Assembly (NCBI GenBank): GCA_902781945.1
Contig: CACZLE010000005.1
Span: 1 to 64,000, forward strand
DNA from: an uncultured Eubacteriales bacterium
GTDB lineage: Bacteria; Bacillota; Clostridia; Christensenellales; Aristaeellaceae
Direction of reading: 5' to 3'
DNA: 64,000 bases
Program-made: the position numbers and the translations under genes
Notes under the pieces: generated by a model
Database searches by the model: none
The model's input: only the letters and a program-made list of their open reading frames with translations
What the model was told of the DNA's origin: nothing
Shown here: positions 54,109-62,644 of the stretch, piece after piece
Layout of the letters: the number at the start of each line of letters is the position of its first letter
How positions within the stretch are numbered: the stretch's first letter is position 1

Positions 54109-55074
54109 ATGAGCTATCAGCCGATCCCTCTTTTTCCCGCGTTCCGGAGCGGCCCCAACACCCCCTGGGGCGGCGATAAACTGAAAACCTGCTTTGGCAA
54201 AAAAATTCCCGATCCCCGTACCGGGGAAAGCCTGGAAATGAGCGTCATTCCCGGGCTTCATTCCGTGGACGCCGAAGGCCAGCCGCTGGAAAGCCTGCTG
54301 GAGCAGGACTGGGCCGGCATGGCGGGGACAAAGGTGGAAAAGCCCTTTCCCCTGCTGCTCAAGCTCATCGACGCCCAGGATCGCCTGAGCGTCCAGGTGC
54401 ACCCGGACGACGATTATGCCCGGCGCGAGGAAAACAAGCTGGGTAAAACCGAAGCCTGGGCCATCCTGCAAGCCGAGCCCGGGGCGCAATTGGTCTACGG
54501 GATCAAGGAAGGCGTCACAAAAGCGGAATTGTCAGCCGCCGCGCAGGACGGCGAGGCGATTGAAAAGCTGCTGCGCTTTGTGCCCGTCAAGCCCGGGGAT
54601 GTGTTTTATATTCCCGCCGGCACAGTGCATGCCATCGGCGCGGGCATCCTGCTCTATGAGATCCAGCAGTCCAGCGACGTAACCTATCGCTTTTACGATT
54701 GGAACCGTCGGGATAAGGACGGCAAATTGCGTCCGCTGCATATCCGGCAGGCGCTGGATGTGACCCGTGTGGATTACCAGCCGGAAGCCATCGTGCCGGA
54801 GACCGTTGACGATCCCCATTGCCGCCGGGAAATTCTGCTGGATACGGAGTATTTCGGCCTGGAAAGGCTGAAAGATTGCCGCGATGTACCCTTCGCCGGA
54901 GCTGTTACCCATTTTTCCGTGCTAACGCTTTTGACCGAAGGAACGCTGTGCTCCTCGGACACAAAGACAGCGCTATCCCTGCCCGCCGGACAAACCGTGT
55001 TCATTCCCGCGGACTGCGCGCCCTTCACGCTGACCTGCGGCGAATGCCTGATCGCTTCGCCCGCGCATAAATAA
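54109..55074 (+). CDS. manA: Class I mannose-6-phosphate isomerase
   Basis: ManA interconverts mannose-6-P and fructose-6-P. The zinc-site blocks are SVQVHPDDDYA, KTEAWAILQAEPGA and YIPAGTVHAIGAGILLYEIQ. The 321 residues fit the short bacterial form. It stands alone between a terminator and murB. Confidence 0.93.
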   Translation: MSYQPIPLFPAFRSGPNTPWGGDKLKTCFGKKIPDPRTGESLEMSVIPGLHSVDAEGQPLESLLEQDWAGMAGTKVEKPFPLLLKLIDAQDRLSVQVHPDDDYARREENKLGKTEAWAILQAEPGAQLVYGIKEGVTKAELSAAAQDGEAIEKLLRFVPVKPGDVFYIPAGTVHAIGAGILLYEIQQSSDVTYRFYDWNRRDKDGKLRPLHIRQALDVTRVDYQPEAIVPETVDDPHCRREILLDTEYFGLERLKDCRDVPFAGAVTHFSVLTLLTEGTLCSSDTKTALSLPAGQTVFIPADCAPFTLTCGECLIASPAHK

Positions 55075-55122
55075 GGCCGCTGTCCATATAATAAATCAAT
55101 CATTTCCATCAGGAGAGAATGC

Positions 55123-56031
55123 ATGTCCTTATCCGCTCTGTTCCGCGATCTGCTGCCCCGGGAAGCTATCCAGGAAAACGTACCCCTGTGTTCGTACACC
55201 ACCATGCGCGTGGGCGGACCGGCAGACGTGATGCTTTCCCCCTCCACCGAAGAAGAATTGACCGCCGTTCTTGATTGCATTCGGCAGGAAAATATCCCTT
55301 GGCTCATCATCGGCAACGGCTCCAATCTGCTGGTGTCCGACGAAGGCTTTCGGGGCGTTGTTTTGCGCATAGGCAAAAACTATGGCAAAATATCCTGTGA
55401 AGGAAACCGCGTTTTCGCCCAGAGCGGGGCGATGCTGTCCGTCCTGGCCAAGGCGGCGGAGGAAAACAGCCTCTCCGGATTGGAGTTCGCCTCTGGCATC
55501 CCCGGCTCCGTGGGCGGCGGGATCTATATGAACGCGGGCGCTTATGGCGGAGAAATAAGCCAGGTGCTTTCAAAAGTCCGCGTATGGATCAACGGTGAAA
55601 TCCAGGAATGGCCCGCCGCGCGCTGCGGCTTCGGCTACCGTCATTCCGCACTGATGGAGGAGGGCGCCGTGGCCCTTTCCGCCGAGTTTACGCTGATTCC
55701 CGGTATTCAATTGGAAATTGCCGCCAGGATGGCGGATCTCAACCAGCGCCGCCGGGAAAAGCAGCCCTTGCAATATCCCAGCTGCGGCTCCTTTTTCAAG
55801 CGTCCGGCGGGACATTTTGCCGGGGCACTGATTGAGGAAGCGGGGCTGAAGGGCTATGCCGTGGGCGACGCCCAGGTCAGCGAGCTCCACGCGGGCTTCG
55901 TCATCAATCGCGGCCATGCTACGGCGGGGCAGGTATATCAGTTAATGCGCCACGTGCAAAAAACGGTGATGGAAAAGAGCGGCGTCATGCTGGAGCCGGA
56001 AGTCCGTCTGATCGGACACTTTGAATCATGA
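55123..56031 (+). CDS. murB: UDP-N-acetylenolpyruvoylglucosamine reductase
   Basis: MurB makes UDP-MurNAc with FAD and NADPH. FAD-binding blocks TTMRVGGPADVM, GNGSNLLVSDEGF and GLEFASGIPGSVGGGIYMNAGAYGGE, the catalytic Ser in SCGSFFKRP and the Glu in LEPEVRLIG are present. It overlaps whiA by ATGA. In many clostridia rapZ and yvcK lie between these two; they are absent here. Confidence 0.96.
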   Translation: MSLSALFRDLLPREAIQENVPLCSYTTMRVGGPADVMLSPSTEEELTAVLDCIRQENIPWLIIGNGSNLLVSDEGFRGVVLRIGKNYGKISCEGNRVFAQSGAMLSVLAKAAEENSLSGLEFASGIPGSVGGGIYMNAGAYGGEISQVLSKVRVWINGEIQEWPAARCGFGYRHSALMEEGAVALSAEFTLIPGIQLEIAARMADLNQRRREKQPLQYPSCGSFFKRPAGHFAGALIEEAGLKGYAVGDAQVSELHAGFVINRGHATAGQVYQLMRHVQKTVMEKSGVMLEPEVRLIGHFES

Positions 56032-56960
56032 GTTTTTCTGAGGAAACGAAGCAGGAATTGGTCTCTTTGCGCACGGAAAAAAGCTGCTGCATGCTCAGCG
56101 AACTGAACGCGCTCACCCAATCCTGCGGCTCCATGTCCCTGCTGGGACGCGGCCAGGTGGCTATCTCCTACACCACGGAAAACGTCTCCGTGGCAAAGCG
56201 CGTCTTTATCCTGCTCAAAAAACGGCTGGAGATCAATTCCACCCCGCATTTTACCAAAACCACGCGCTTTGGCGGCAGACGTGTTTGCATCATCCGCCTG
56301 TCCCCCGCGGATTCCCGCAAGCTGATGTACGCCCTGCATATGATCCACGAGAGCGAAGGCGGCGAGGTTTACCGGGGCATCCCCCGCCGGGCCCTGAGCC
56401 GCAAATGCTGCCAGCAAGCCTTTTTGCGGGGCGCGTTTCTGGGAGAGGGCTCCGTATCTTCTCCGGAAAGGGAGCATCACTTGGAATTCGTCTGCAACAA
56501 TGAAAACCGCGCGGCGGCTGTGACGCAGATGCTGACCCGCAATGAGATTTCCAGCGCCGTCACGCAGCGTCGCGGAGCCTTTGTGGTCTATCTCAAACGG
56601 GGAGCGCAGATCTCCACCCTGCTGGGACTGATGGGCGCCACCCGCGCCATGATGCACTATGAAAATGCCCTGGCCCAGCGCAGCCTGCGCGAAAGCGTAC
56701 GCAGGGCCACCAACTGCGATCACAACAACATGGCCCGCCAGCTGAGCGCCGCGCAAAAGCAGATCGACGCGATCCAACTATTGGAGGAACGGGGCCAGTT
56801 GGAAACCTTGCCCGAGAATCTTCGCCAGCTGGCGAATCTTCGTCTGATCCATCCCGAACTGACGCTGGAGAATCTGGGCGCGATGCTCACGCCTCCCATC
56901 GGAAAATCCGGCGTCAACCACCGATTCCGCGAGATCCTTCGCCTCGCCGCCCAGGAGTAA
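56028..56960 (+). CDS. whiA: WhiA, sporulation/division DNA-binding protein
   Basis: This 310-residue protein has the homing-endonuclease-like N domain (about 5-200; AFLRGAFLGEGSVSSPEREHHLE, without catalytic acids) and a C-terminal helix-turn-helix (RLIHPELTLENLGAMLTPPIGKSGVNHRFREI). WhiA binds DNA and, in Bacillus, affects division and chromosome segregation. It is followed by an HPr-like gene, as in Bacillus whiA-crh. Confidence 0.95.
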   Translation: MSFSEETKQELVSLRTEKSCCMLSELNALTQSCGSMSLLGRGQVAISYTTENVSVAKRVFILLKKRLEINSTPHFTKTTRFGGRRVCIIRLSPADSRKLMYALHMIHESEGGEVYRGIPRRALSRKCCQQAFLRGAFLGEGSVSSPEREHHLEFVCNNENRAAAVTQMLTRNEISSAVTQRRGAFVVYLKRGAQISTLLGLMGATRAMMHYENALAQRSLRESVRRATNCDHNNMARQLSAAQKQIDAIQLLEERGQLETLPENLRQLANLRLIHPELTLENLGAMLTPPIGKSGVNHRFREILRLAAQE

Positions 56961-56987
56961 AGTCCTTTACACAAGGAGTTGTTCGTC

Positions 56988-57248
56988 ATGACCACGCTGC
57001 AGATCCCGCTCCGGAAACCCCTGACCTTCACCCAGGAACGCGCAGTGGCGCTTGCCCAGCACCTGAGCAAGTATGATGCCTCTGTGCTCATTCATGACGG
57101 CAATCGGACGGTGAACGCAAAATCGCTGCTGGGCATCCTCTCTTTGGGCATTTTGGAATCGGATCACCTGGAATTTATGATCGACGGCGCGGAGGAAGAG
57201 GCGATCAGGGACATGCTGCAAACGCTCTTTTCCAAGATCATGGCATAA
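56988..57248 (+). CDS. Crh-like HPr-family protein lacking His15
   Basis: This 86-residue protein has the HPr fold, with Ser46 in AKSLLGILSLGI as in HPr and Crh. The phospho-transfer residue His15 is Thr15 and Arg17 is Glu17 (LTFTQERA in place of GLHARPA), so it cannot carry phosphate for the PTS. Like B. subtilis Crh it may act only through Ser46 phosphorylation in carbon control. ATG 56988 follows AAGGAG; an earlier TTG is poor. Confidence 0.85.
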   Translation: MTTLQIPLRKPLTFTQERAVALAQHLSKYDASVLIHDGNRTVNAKSLLGILSLGILESDHLEFMIDGAEEEAIRDMLQTLFSKIMA

Positions 57249-57253
57249 AATCT

Positions 57254-57287
57254 CCCCGATCCATTGCGGATCGGGGGAATTTTTTTA
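57254..57287. terminator. Terminator shared by convergent genes
   Basis: CCCCGATCC-attgc-GGATCGGGG followed by seven Ts, between the HPr-like gene and the Cof-type gene. Confidence 0.92.
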
Positions 57288-58112
57288 TTTCAGCACATAT
57301 TTTTCAATGGCCTTTGCCAGTCCGTCCTCGTCGTTGCTGGCGGTCACGTGGGTGACGCAATGCTTGATCGCCTCCAAGGCGTTTCCCATGGCCACGCCCA
57401 GGCCTGCCGCCTGGAGCATGGGCACGTCGTTTTCATAATCGCCGATGGTCATGACGCTGGACATATCCATATGGAAAAGCCTGGCCATCTCCAGCACGCC
57501 CGCCGCCTTGTTGCACCCGGCGGGGATGATCTCCACATTGGCGACGCCGGAGGTGGTGATGGAGATATCCGGTACCTGCCGCAGGGCGGCTACCAGCTGC
57601 GCCTTTTCTTCCGGCAGATCGTAGTGGAAATAAAACTTGTTGACCGGCTTGGACAGCGTATCGTCCACGGCCTTTCGCCCATAATCAAACCGGATATGAT
57701 AGTCCTCCTGCAAGATCCTGCCATAACGCTTCTGGGAGGAATGCAGCGATGAAGCCCGGCTGGCGGACACACGCTTGCGGCCAAAGACGATATAAGGAAT
57801 GCCCAGATCATCCGCGGCCTCCCGCGCCATTTCTGCGGATTTCGGCGTCATAAAATGATCGCTGAGCACTGTATCCGTTTCCGCGTCCCATTGGGTGGCC
57901 CCGTTATTGCCCGTCACCGGGCAGCGGATGCCGTAGGTTTTCAGGATCACGTCCGCGTGCTCAGGATATCTTCCGCTGCATACGGTAAACAGAATCCCGC
58001 GACGCTGGGCTTCATGGATCACGTCCACCGTGTGACCGCTGATGGAGCCATCCCGGCGCAGCAGGGTGCCGTCAATGTCGGAAGCGATCATTTTGATTGC
58101 AGTTGAACTCAT
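57285..58112 (-). CDS. Cof-type HAD hydrolase
   Basis: This 275-residue HAD phosphatase has IASDIDGTLLRRDG, VTGNNGA, a C2 cap and IGDYENDVPMLQAAG. Cof enzymes remove phosphate from sugar or nucleotide phosphates and flavins; substrate unknown. It is a lone gene on the minus strand, 38 bases from the RluA-like gene. Confidence 0.9.
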   Translation of the reverse strand: MSSTAIKMIASDIDGTLLRRDGSISGHTVDVIHEAQRRGILFTVCSGRYPEHADVILKTYGIRCPVTGNNGATQWDAETDTVLSDHFMTPKSAEMAREAADDLGIPYIVFGRKRVSASRASSLHSSQKRYGRILQEDYHIRFDYGRKAVDDTLSKPVNKFYFHYDLPEEKAQLVAALRQVPDISITTSGVANVEIIPAGCNKAAGVLEMARLFHMDMSSVMTIGDYENDVPMLQAAGLGVAMGNALEAIKHCVTHVTASNDEDGLAKAIEKYVLK

Positions 58113-58150
58113 ACGCTACTCTCTATACTTTTGTATTGCAAATATAGAAC

Positions 58151-59002
58151 TCAGTCCATATTATCTGAAACTCGCAATGTTTTTCCGTCCAGCTCCGGCA
58201 ATGCGCCCTGGGTTTCGATGCGCAGCGCCACGGAGCGCAGCATCAGCTTCCCCTTGCCGTAGGCCTGATTGAATTGCCGATCTCCATAGAGGTCGTCCCC
58301 CAGCAGCGGATGCCCCAGATGGGCCATGTGGGCGCGGATCTGGTGGGTCCGGCCGGTATGGGGCAGGATTTTCAGCTTGGAAACCGCGCCGGCTCTCAGC
58401 ACTTCATATTCCGTCTCGATCCGCTTGGCCCCCGGTACTTCATGATCATAGATGCGCACCCGGGCGTGACCAGCATCCTTTACCAGCCAGGCGGAGCAAC
58501 GCATTTTTTCAGGCTTTGGCACGCCGCGCACCAGACAGCAATACTCCTTTTGTCCCCATCTTTGCTGAAACATGTTTTTCAGCGCTTCTTCCGCCGCGTC
58601 ATCCTTGGCCAGCACGATCAGTCCGCTGGTGGGATTATCCAGCCGATGGCACATTCTGGGGATAAAGGCGCCCTCCGCATAAAAGGCGGCCCAGTCCTGC
58701 ACCGTCATGCTGCCGTAGGCGTCCGCGTCGCAGCTGACGCCCGCGGGCTTATCCAGGGCCAGGACATGCTCATCCGCAAAGACGACGGGGATCTCCATTC
58801 GGTATTTCGTAAAAATGACGACCTCGCTGCCCGGGAGCACTATCTCTTCTTTTCCGCAGCGAACGCCGTTCATCTTTACATCCCGGGCGGTAAAAACCGC
58901 CCGCGCCTCGCTTTCGGGCAGCAGAGAAAAAGCCCGCCGGACATAGACGCCCATTTTGACCTTGGGCACATGCTGGGGCGCATGAACAGTATATCTGTAC
59001 AT
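58151..59002 (-). CDS. RluA-family pseudouridine synthase
   Basis: This 283-residue enzyme has an S4-like start (VRRAFSLLPESEARAVF), the catalytic block HRLDNPTSGLIVLAKD, and LKILPHTGRTHQIRAHMAHLGHPLLGD. The RNA target (rRNA or tRNA) cannot be set. It is the third pseudouridine synthase in the window. Confidence 0.92.
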   Translation of the reverse strand: MYRYTVHAPQHVPKVKMGVYVRRAFSLLPESEARAVFTARDVKMNGVRCGKEEIVLPGSEVVIFTKYRMEIPVVFADEHVLALDKPAGVSCDADAYGSMTVQDWAAFYAEGAFIPRMCHRLDNPTSGLIVLAKDDAAEEALKNMFQQRWGQKEYCCLVRGVPKPEKMRCSAWLVKDAGHARVRIYDHEVPGAKRIETEYEVLRAGAVSKLKILPHTGRTHQIRAHMAHLGHPLLGDDLYGDRQFNQAYGKGKLMLRSVALRIETQGALPELDGKTLRVSDNMD

Positions 59003-59082
59003 CGGCTTTCTCTCCTATGGATTTTACGCAAGTTTTGTGTACTTTTCTATTTTATTCCCCCGCGTCCTCCATGTCAAGCAAA

Positions 59083-59574
59083 TCATTCCGGGAAAAGCAA
59101 TCCCGTCACAGCGCATCCCGTCAGCCAACCGGCCAGCGCGACTGGAACGATATACCTGCTTTTGCTGATCCCAGCAGCGGAAAGATAGACCGCGCAGGTA
59201 TAGAGGATTGTTTCTCCCGACCCCATCATGGCGCTGGCCACCAGCCCCGTGCGGCTGTCAGGTCCATAGCGGGTCAAAATCTCGCTCAGCAGGGATAAGG
59301 ACGCGGACCCGGACAGCGGGCGAAGGAGCACCAGCGGCATGACGCCTTGGGGCAGCCGCAGCAAGGAGGCCAGCGGCGAAAGCAGGGGATCAAGGGCCTC
59401 CATGATCCCGCTGCTTTCAAAAACCCGGATCGCCGTCAGCGTGACCGCCAGGGCGGGCAAAATCTGAATGGCATTGTGAAGCCCTTCCTTTGCCCCCTCC
59501 GTGAACGCCTCAAAGATATCCGCCTTTTTCCAGACCCCGACCAGGATGGTGATTGCCAGCAGACCGGCAATCAT
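59083..59574 (-). CDS. spmB: Spore maturation protein SpmB
   Basis: This 163-residue membrane protein has SpmB features: AFTEGAKEGLHNAIQILPALAVTLTAIRVF, LLRPLSGSASLSLLSEIL and GSGETILYTCAVYL. With SpmA it helps the spore core lose water. The ATG at 59574 overlaps the spmA stop by ATGA; a longer frame is antiparallel noise. Confidence 0.92.
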   Translation of the reverse strand: MIAGLLAITILVGVWKKADIFEAFTEGAKEGLHNAIQILPALAVTLTAIRVFESSGIMEALDPLLSPLASLLRLPQGVMPLVLLRPLSGSASLSLLSEILTRYGPDSRTGLVASAMMGSGETILYTCAVYLSAAGISKSRYIVPVALAGWLTGCAVTGLLFPE

Positions 59575-60143
59575 CCCTTGCCCCGCCTTTTTTCCATCAG
59601 TTTGCACAGCACGATCCCAAGAAAGGTGGATGCCGCGCTGGCGATCAGGCTTGGGAAGATGACGCGCTCGGGATCTGCACTGCCAGCGGCGTATCGCAGG
59701 GCCAGCACGCTGGTGGGCAAAAGCTGCACGGAGGTGGCGTTGATAACGAGAAACAGACACAATGCTGCGGAAGGCGCATTACCGCCCTTTCGGCTCATGG
59801 CTTTCGCCGCGCGGATGCCCATTGGCGTGGCCGCGTTGGAGACGCCCAGCATGTTGGCAGCCAGGTTCTCCGTCACCGCTTCCAGCGCCTCCTGCTCCAG
59901 CTCCCCTGAAAACAGCCATCGGAGAGGTCTGCGCAGCGTCTTTACCAGCGCGCTGATCACGCCGGATGCTTCCAGCACCCGGATGACGCCGCCGAAGAAC
60001 ATAAAACCGCCCATCAGGCTCAGCACCAGCTGGAGCGCATCCGTCCCGCCCGCCAGCGCGGCCTGGGAAACCGTCTCCAGATCTCCATGCAGCCCGGCAT
60101 AGACCACGCCGCTCAGGAGCATCATGCAAAGCACAGCGTTCAT
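59571..60143 (-). CDS. spmA: Spore maturation protein SpmA
   Basis: This 190-residue membrane protein has the SpmA pattern SLMGGFMFFGGVIRVLEASG, AANMLGVSNAATPMGI and INATSVQLLPTSVLALR. The ATG at 60143 follows GGGAGG. It confirms, with gerW, spmB and whiA, that the host lineage makes spores. Confidence 0.92.
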   Translation of the reverse strand: MNAVLCMMLLSGVVYAGLHGDLETVSQAALAGGTDALQLVLSLMGGFMFFGGVIRVLEASGVISALVKTLRRPLRWLFSGELEQEALEAVTENLAANMLGVSNAATPMGIRAAKAMSRKGGNAPSAALCLFLVINATSVQLLPTSVLALRYAAGSADPERVIFPSLIASAASTFLGIVLCKLMEKRRGKG

Positions 60144-60194
60144 AGGCACCTCCCGCTTTTCATCTACTCCTATGAACGGCATCCATATATTATG

Positions 60195-60223
60195 AAAAAA
60201 GCGGAGAAAACGCTCTCCGCTTT
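60195..60223 (-). terminator. clpC terminator
   Basis: On the minus strand AAAGCGGAGA and TCTCCGCTTT form a hairpin followed by six Ts. Confidence 0.88.
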
Positions 60224-60229
60224 GATTGT

Positions 60230-62644
60230 TTACGCTTTTTCAAACACAAGTTCGTCGTCCTGCACCCGAGCCTTCACCTGATCGCCCAGCTTCAGCCTTC
60301 CCGCGATCAGCTCTTCGCTCAGGGCGTCCTCCACCCGGCGCTGGATGGCCCGGCGCAGCGGCCTTGCGCCAAACTTGGCGTCAAATCCCGCCTGCGCCAG
60401 CAGCGCGGCCACATCGGGTTCATACTCCAGGGAGACACCCAATTCCTGCAGGCGCTTCTTCATCTGGTTCAGCATGAGTCCTGCGATCTGCTCGATCTCC
60501 GGCTGGGTCAGCGAGTGGAACACCACGGTTTCATCCACGCGATTCAGGAATTCAGGCCGGAACACGTGTTTCAGTTCGTCCAATACGCGGCCCTTCATGT
60601 CCTCGTAATGATCCGCCGCGGCGGCGCCGCCAAAGCCCATCACGCGGCCATCGTTGATGGCGTGAGCGCCCGCGTTGCTGGTCATGACGATGACGGCGTT
60701 GCGGAAGCTGACCACACGGCCATTATTGTCTGTCAACCGGCCATCATCCAGAATTTGAAGCAGCATATTGAACACGTCCGGATGGGCCTTTTCGATCTCA
60801 TCAAACAGCACCACGCTGTAAGGCTTGCGGCGCACGGCTTCGGTCAATTGGCCGCCTTCCTCGAAGCCCACATAGCCTGGGGGCGCGCCCACCATGCGGG
60901 AGACGGTGTGCTTTTCCATATATTCGCTCATATCCAGGCGGATCAGCGCGTTTTCATCGCCGAACATGGCCTCGCCCAGGGCGCGGCACAGTTCGGTCTT
61001 GCCTACGCCGGTGGGGCCCAGGAAAATGAAGGAACCGATGGGACGTTTGGGGTCCTGCAGGCCTGCCCTCGCCCGGCGCAGCGCCCGGCTGACGGCGGAA
61101 ATGGCTTCATCCTGTCCCACCACCCGCTGATGCAGGATCTCCTCCAGGTGCATGAGCCGCTCGCTTTCGGCCTCGGTCATCTTTTTCACCGGGATCCCCG
61201 TCCACGCAGCCACCACCTGGGCGATATCTTCCTCGGTCACCACGTCGGTGCCGTCCAGCTTGGAGCGCTCCCATTCCGCGCGCTTTTCCTCTATTTCATC
61301 GCGCACGCTGTGCTCGCTGTCCCGCAGCCGGGCAGCCCGCTCATACTCCTGCTGATCAATGGCCTCCTGCTTTTCCCGCAGGATGCTGTCCAGGCGCTGC
61401 TGCTGTTCTTTCAGATCCGGCGGCGCGGTAAAGGCATGGATGCGCACCCGGGAAGCCGCCTCGTCCATCAGATCCACCGCCTTGTCGGGCAAATAGCGAT
61501 CCGAGATATAGCGGTCCGACAGCGTCACCGCCGCCTGCAGGGCTTCGTCGGTGATGCGCACCTTATGATGGGCCTCGTATTTATCCCGCAAGCCCTTGAG
61601 GATCAAAACGGCTTCCTCGGGCGAGGGCTCCTCCACCATGACGGGCTGGAAGCGCCGGGACAGCGCCGCGTCCTTCTCGATGTTTTTGCGGTATTCATCC
61701 AATGTGGTCGCGCCAATGCATTGCAGATCGCCCCGGGCCAGGGCGGGCTTCAGGATATTGGCGGCGTCCATGGCTCCCTCGCCCTTGCCCGCGCCGATGA
61801 TGTTCTGCAATTCATCGATAAAGAGGATCACGTCACCGGCTTCGGTGACCTCCTGCATCAGGGCCTTCAGGCGCTCCTCAAATTCGCCCCGGAATTTGGT
61901 GCCCGCCACCAGCGAGCCCACGTCCAGGGAAATCAGCCGCTTGCCCACCAGCGTTTCAGGGATATTGCCCGCGATGATCCGCTGGGCCAGGCCCTCCGCC
62001 ACGGCGGTTTTGCCCACGCCGGGCTCGCCGATCAGCACGGGGTTATTCTTGGTGCGCCGGGACAAAATCTGGATGATGCGCTCGATTTCCGTTTCACGGC
62101 CCACCACGGGATCCAATTCGCCATTCTGGGCGCGCTTGTTCAGATCCATGCCAAAGTTGGCCAGGGCGGAATCGCTGTTCTGCTCCTCGGGCGGCTGCCG
62201 TTTCTTTCCTTGCTCCCTTAAAATCTGCCCCAATACGCTGCGGCGCAGCTGCTCCCGGTCACAGCTGGGCGTGGTCAGGATCCTGGCCGCCACGCCTTCG
62301 CTCTCGCTGAGCAGCGCCAGCCACAGATGGGCGCTGGTCACATAGGGATGGCCCAGCCGCTGAGCCTCCCGCACGCTGCTTTCCAGCAGCTTTTTGGCTC
62401 GGGGCGTCAGCTCTATGGCCGTTTGCAGGCCGGTGCCCTGGCCGATAAAAATATAGATGGCCGAGCGCACCGCGTCCTCCGTCAGGCTTTCGGGCAGGTC
62501 GGGCACGTCGTCCCGCGCCTCGCAGACCAAAGCCAGCAGGATATGCTCCGTGCCCACATAGGGATGGCGCATGGCCTGGGCTTCCTTCTGTGCCACAGCG
62601 ATGACACGCTGGGCCCTTTCATTGAATTTTGCGTAAACTGCCAT
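60230..62644 (-). CDS. clpC: ClpC AAA+ unfoldase
   Basis: ClpC unfolds proteins for ClpP and is loaded by McsB or MecA. The 804 residues show two N-domain repeats, Walker A GEPGVGKT (D1), a middle coiled coil with UVR-like sequence, Walker A GPTGVGKT (D2) and the ClpP-loop region. The first N-repeat keeps GTEHILLAL (Glu33, equal to B. subtilis Glu32), but the second reads VTSAHLWLAL, with Ala105 where B. subtilis has Glu106; both Glu bind phosphoarginine there. It is last in the mcsA-mcsB-clpC operon. Confidence 0.95.
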   Translation of the reverse strand: MAVYAKFNERAQRVIAVAQKEAQAMRHPYVGTEHILLALVCEARDDVPDLPESLTEDAVRSAIYIFIGQGTGLQTAIELTPRAKKLLESSVREAQRLGHPYVTSAHLWLALLSESEGVAARILTTPSCDREQLRRSVLGQILREQGKKRQPPEEQNSDSALANFGMDLNKRAQNGELDPVVGRETEIERIIQILSRRTKNNPVLIGEPGVGKTAVAEGLAQRIIAGNIPETLVGKRLISLDVGSLVAGTKFRGEFEERLKALMQEVTEAGDVILFIDELQNIIGAGKGEGAMDAANILKPALARGDLQCIGATTLDEYRKNIEKDAALSRRFQPVMVEEPSPEEAVLILKGLRDKYEAHHKVRITDEALQAAVTLSDRYISDRYLPDKAVDLMDEAASRVRIHAFTAPPDLKEQQQRLDSILREKQEAIDQQEYERAARLRDSEHSVRDEIEEKRAEWERSKLDGTDVVTEEDIAQVVAAWTGIPVKKMTEAESERLMHLEEILHQRVVGQDEAISAVSRALRRARAGLQDPKRPIGSFIFLGPTGVGKTELCRALGEAMFGDENALIRLDMSEYMEKHTVSRMVGAPPGYVGFEEGGQLTEAVRRKPYSVVLFDEIEKAHPDVFNMLLQILDDGRLTDNNGRVVSFRNAVIVMTSNAGAHAINDGRVMGFGGAAAADHYEDMKGRVLDELKHVFRPEFLNRVDETVVFHSLTQPEIEQIAGLMLNQMKKRLQELGVSLEYEPDVAALLAQAGFDAKFGARPLRRAIQRRVEDALSEELIAGRLKLGDQVKARVQDDELVFEKA

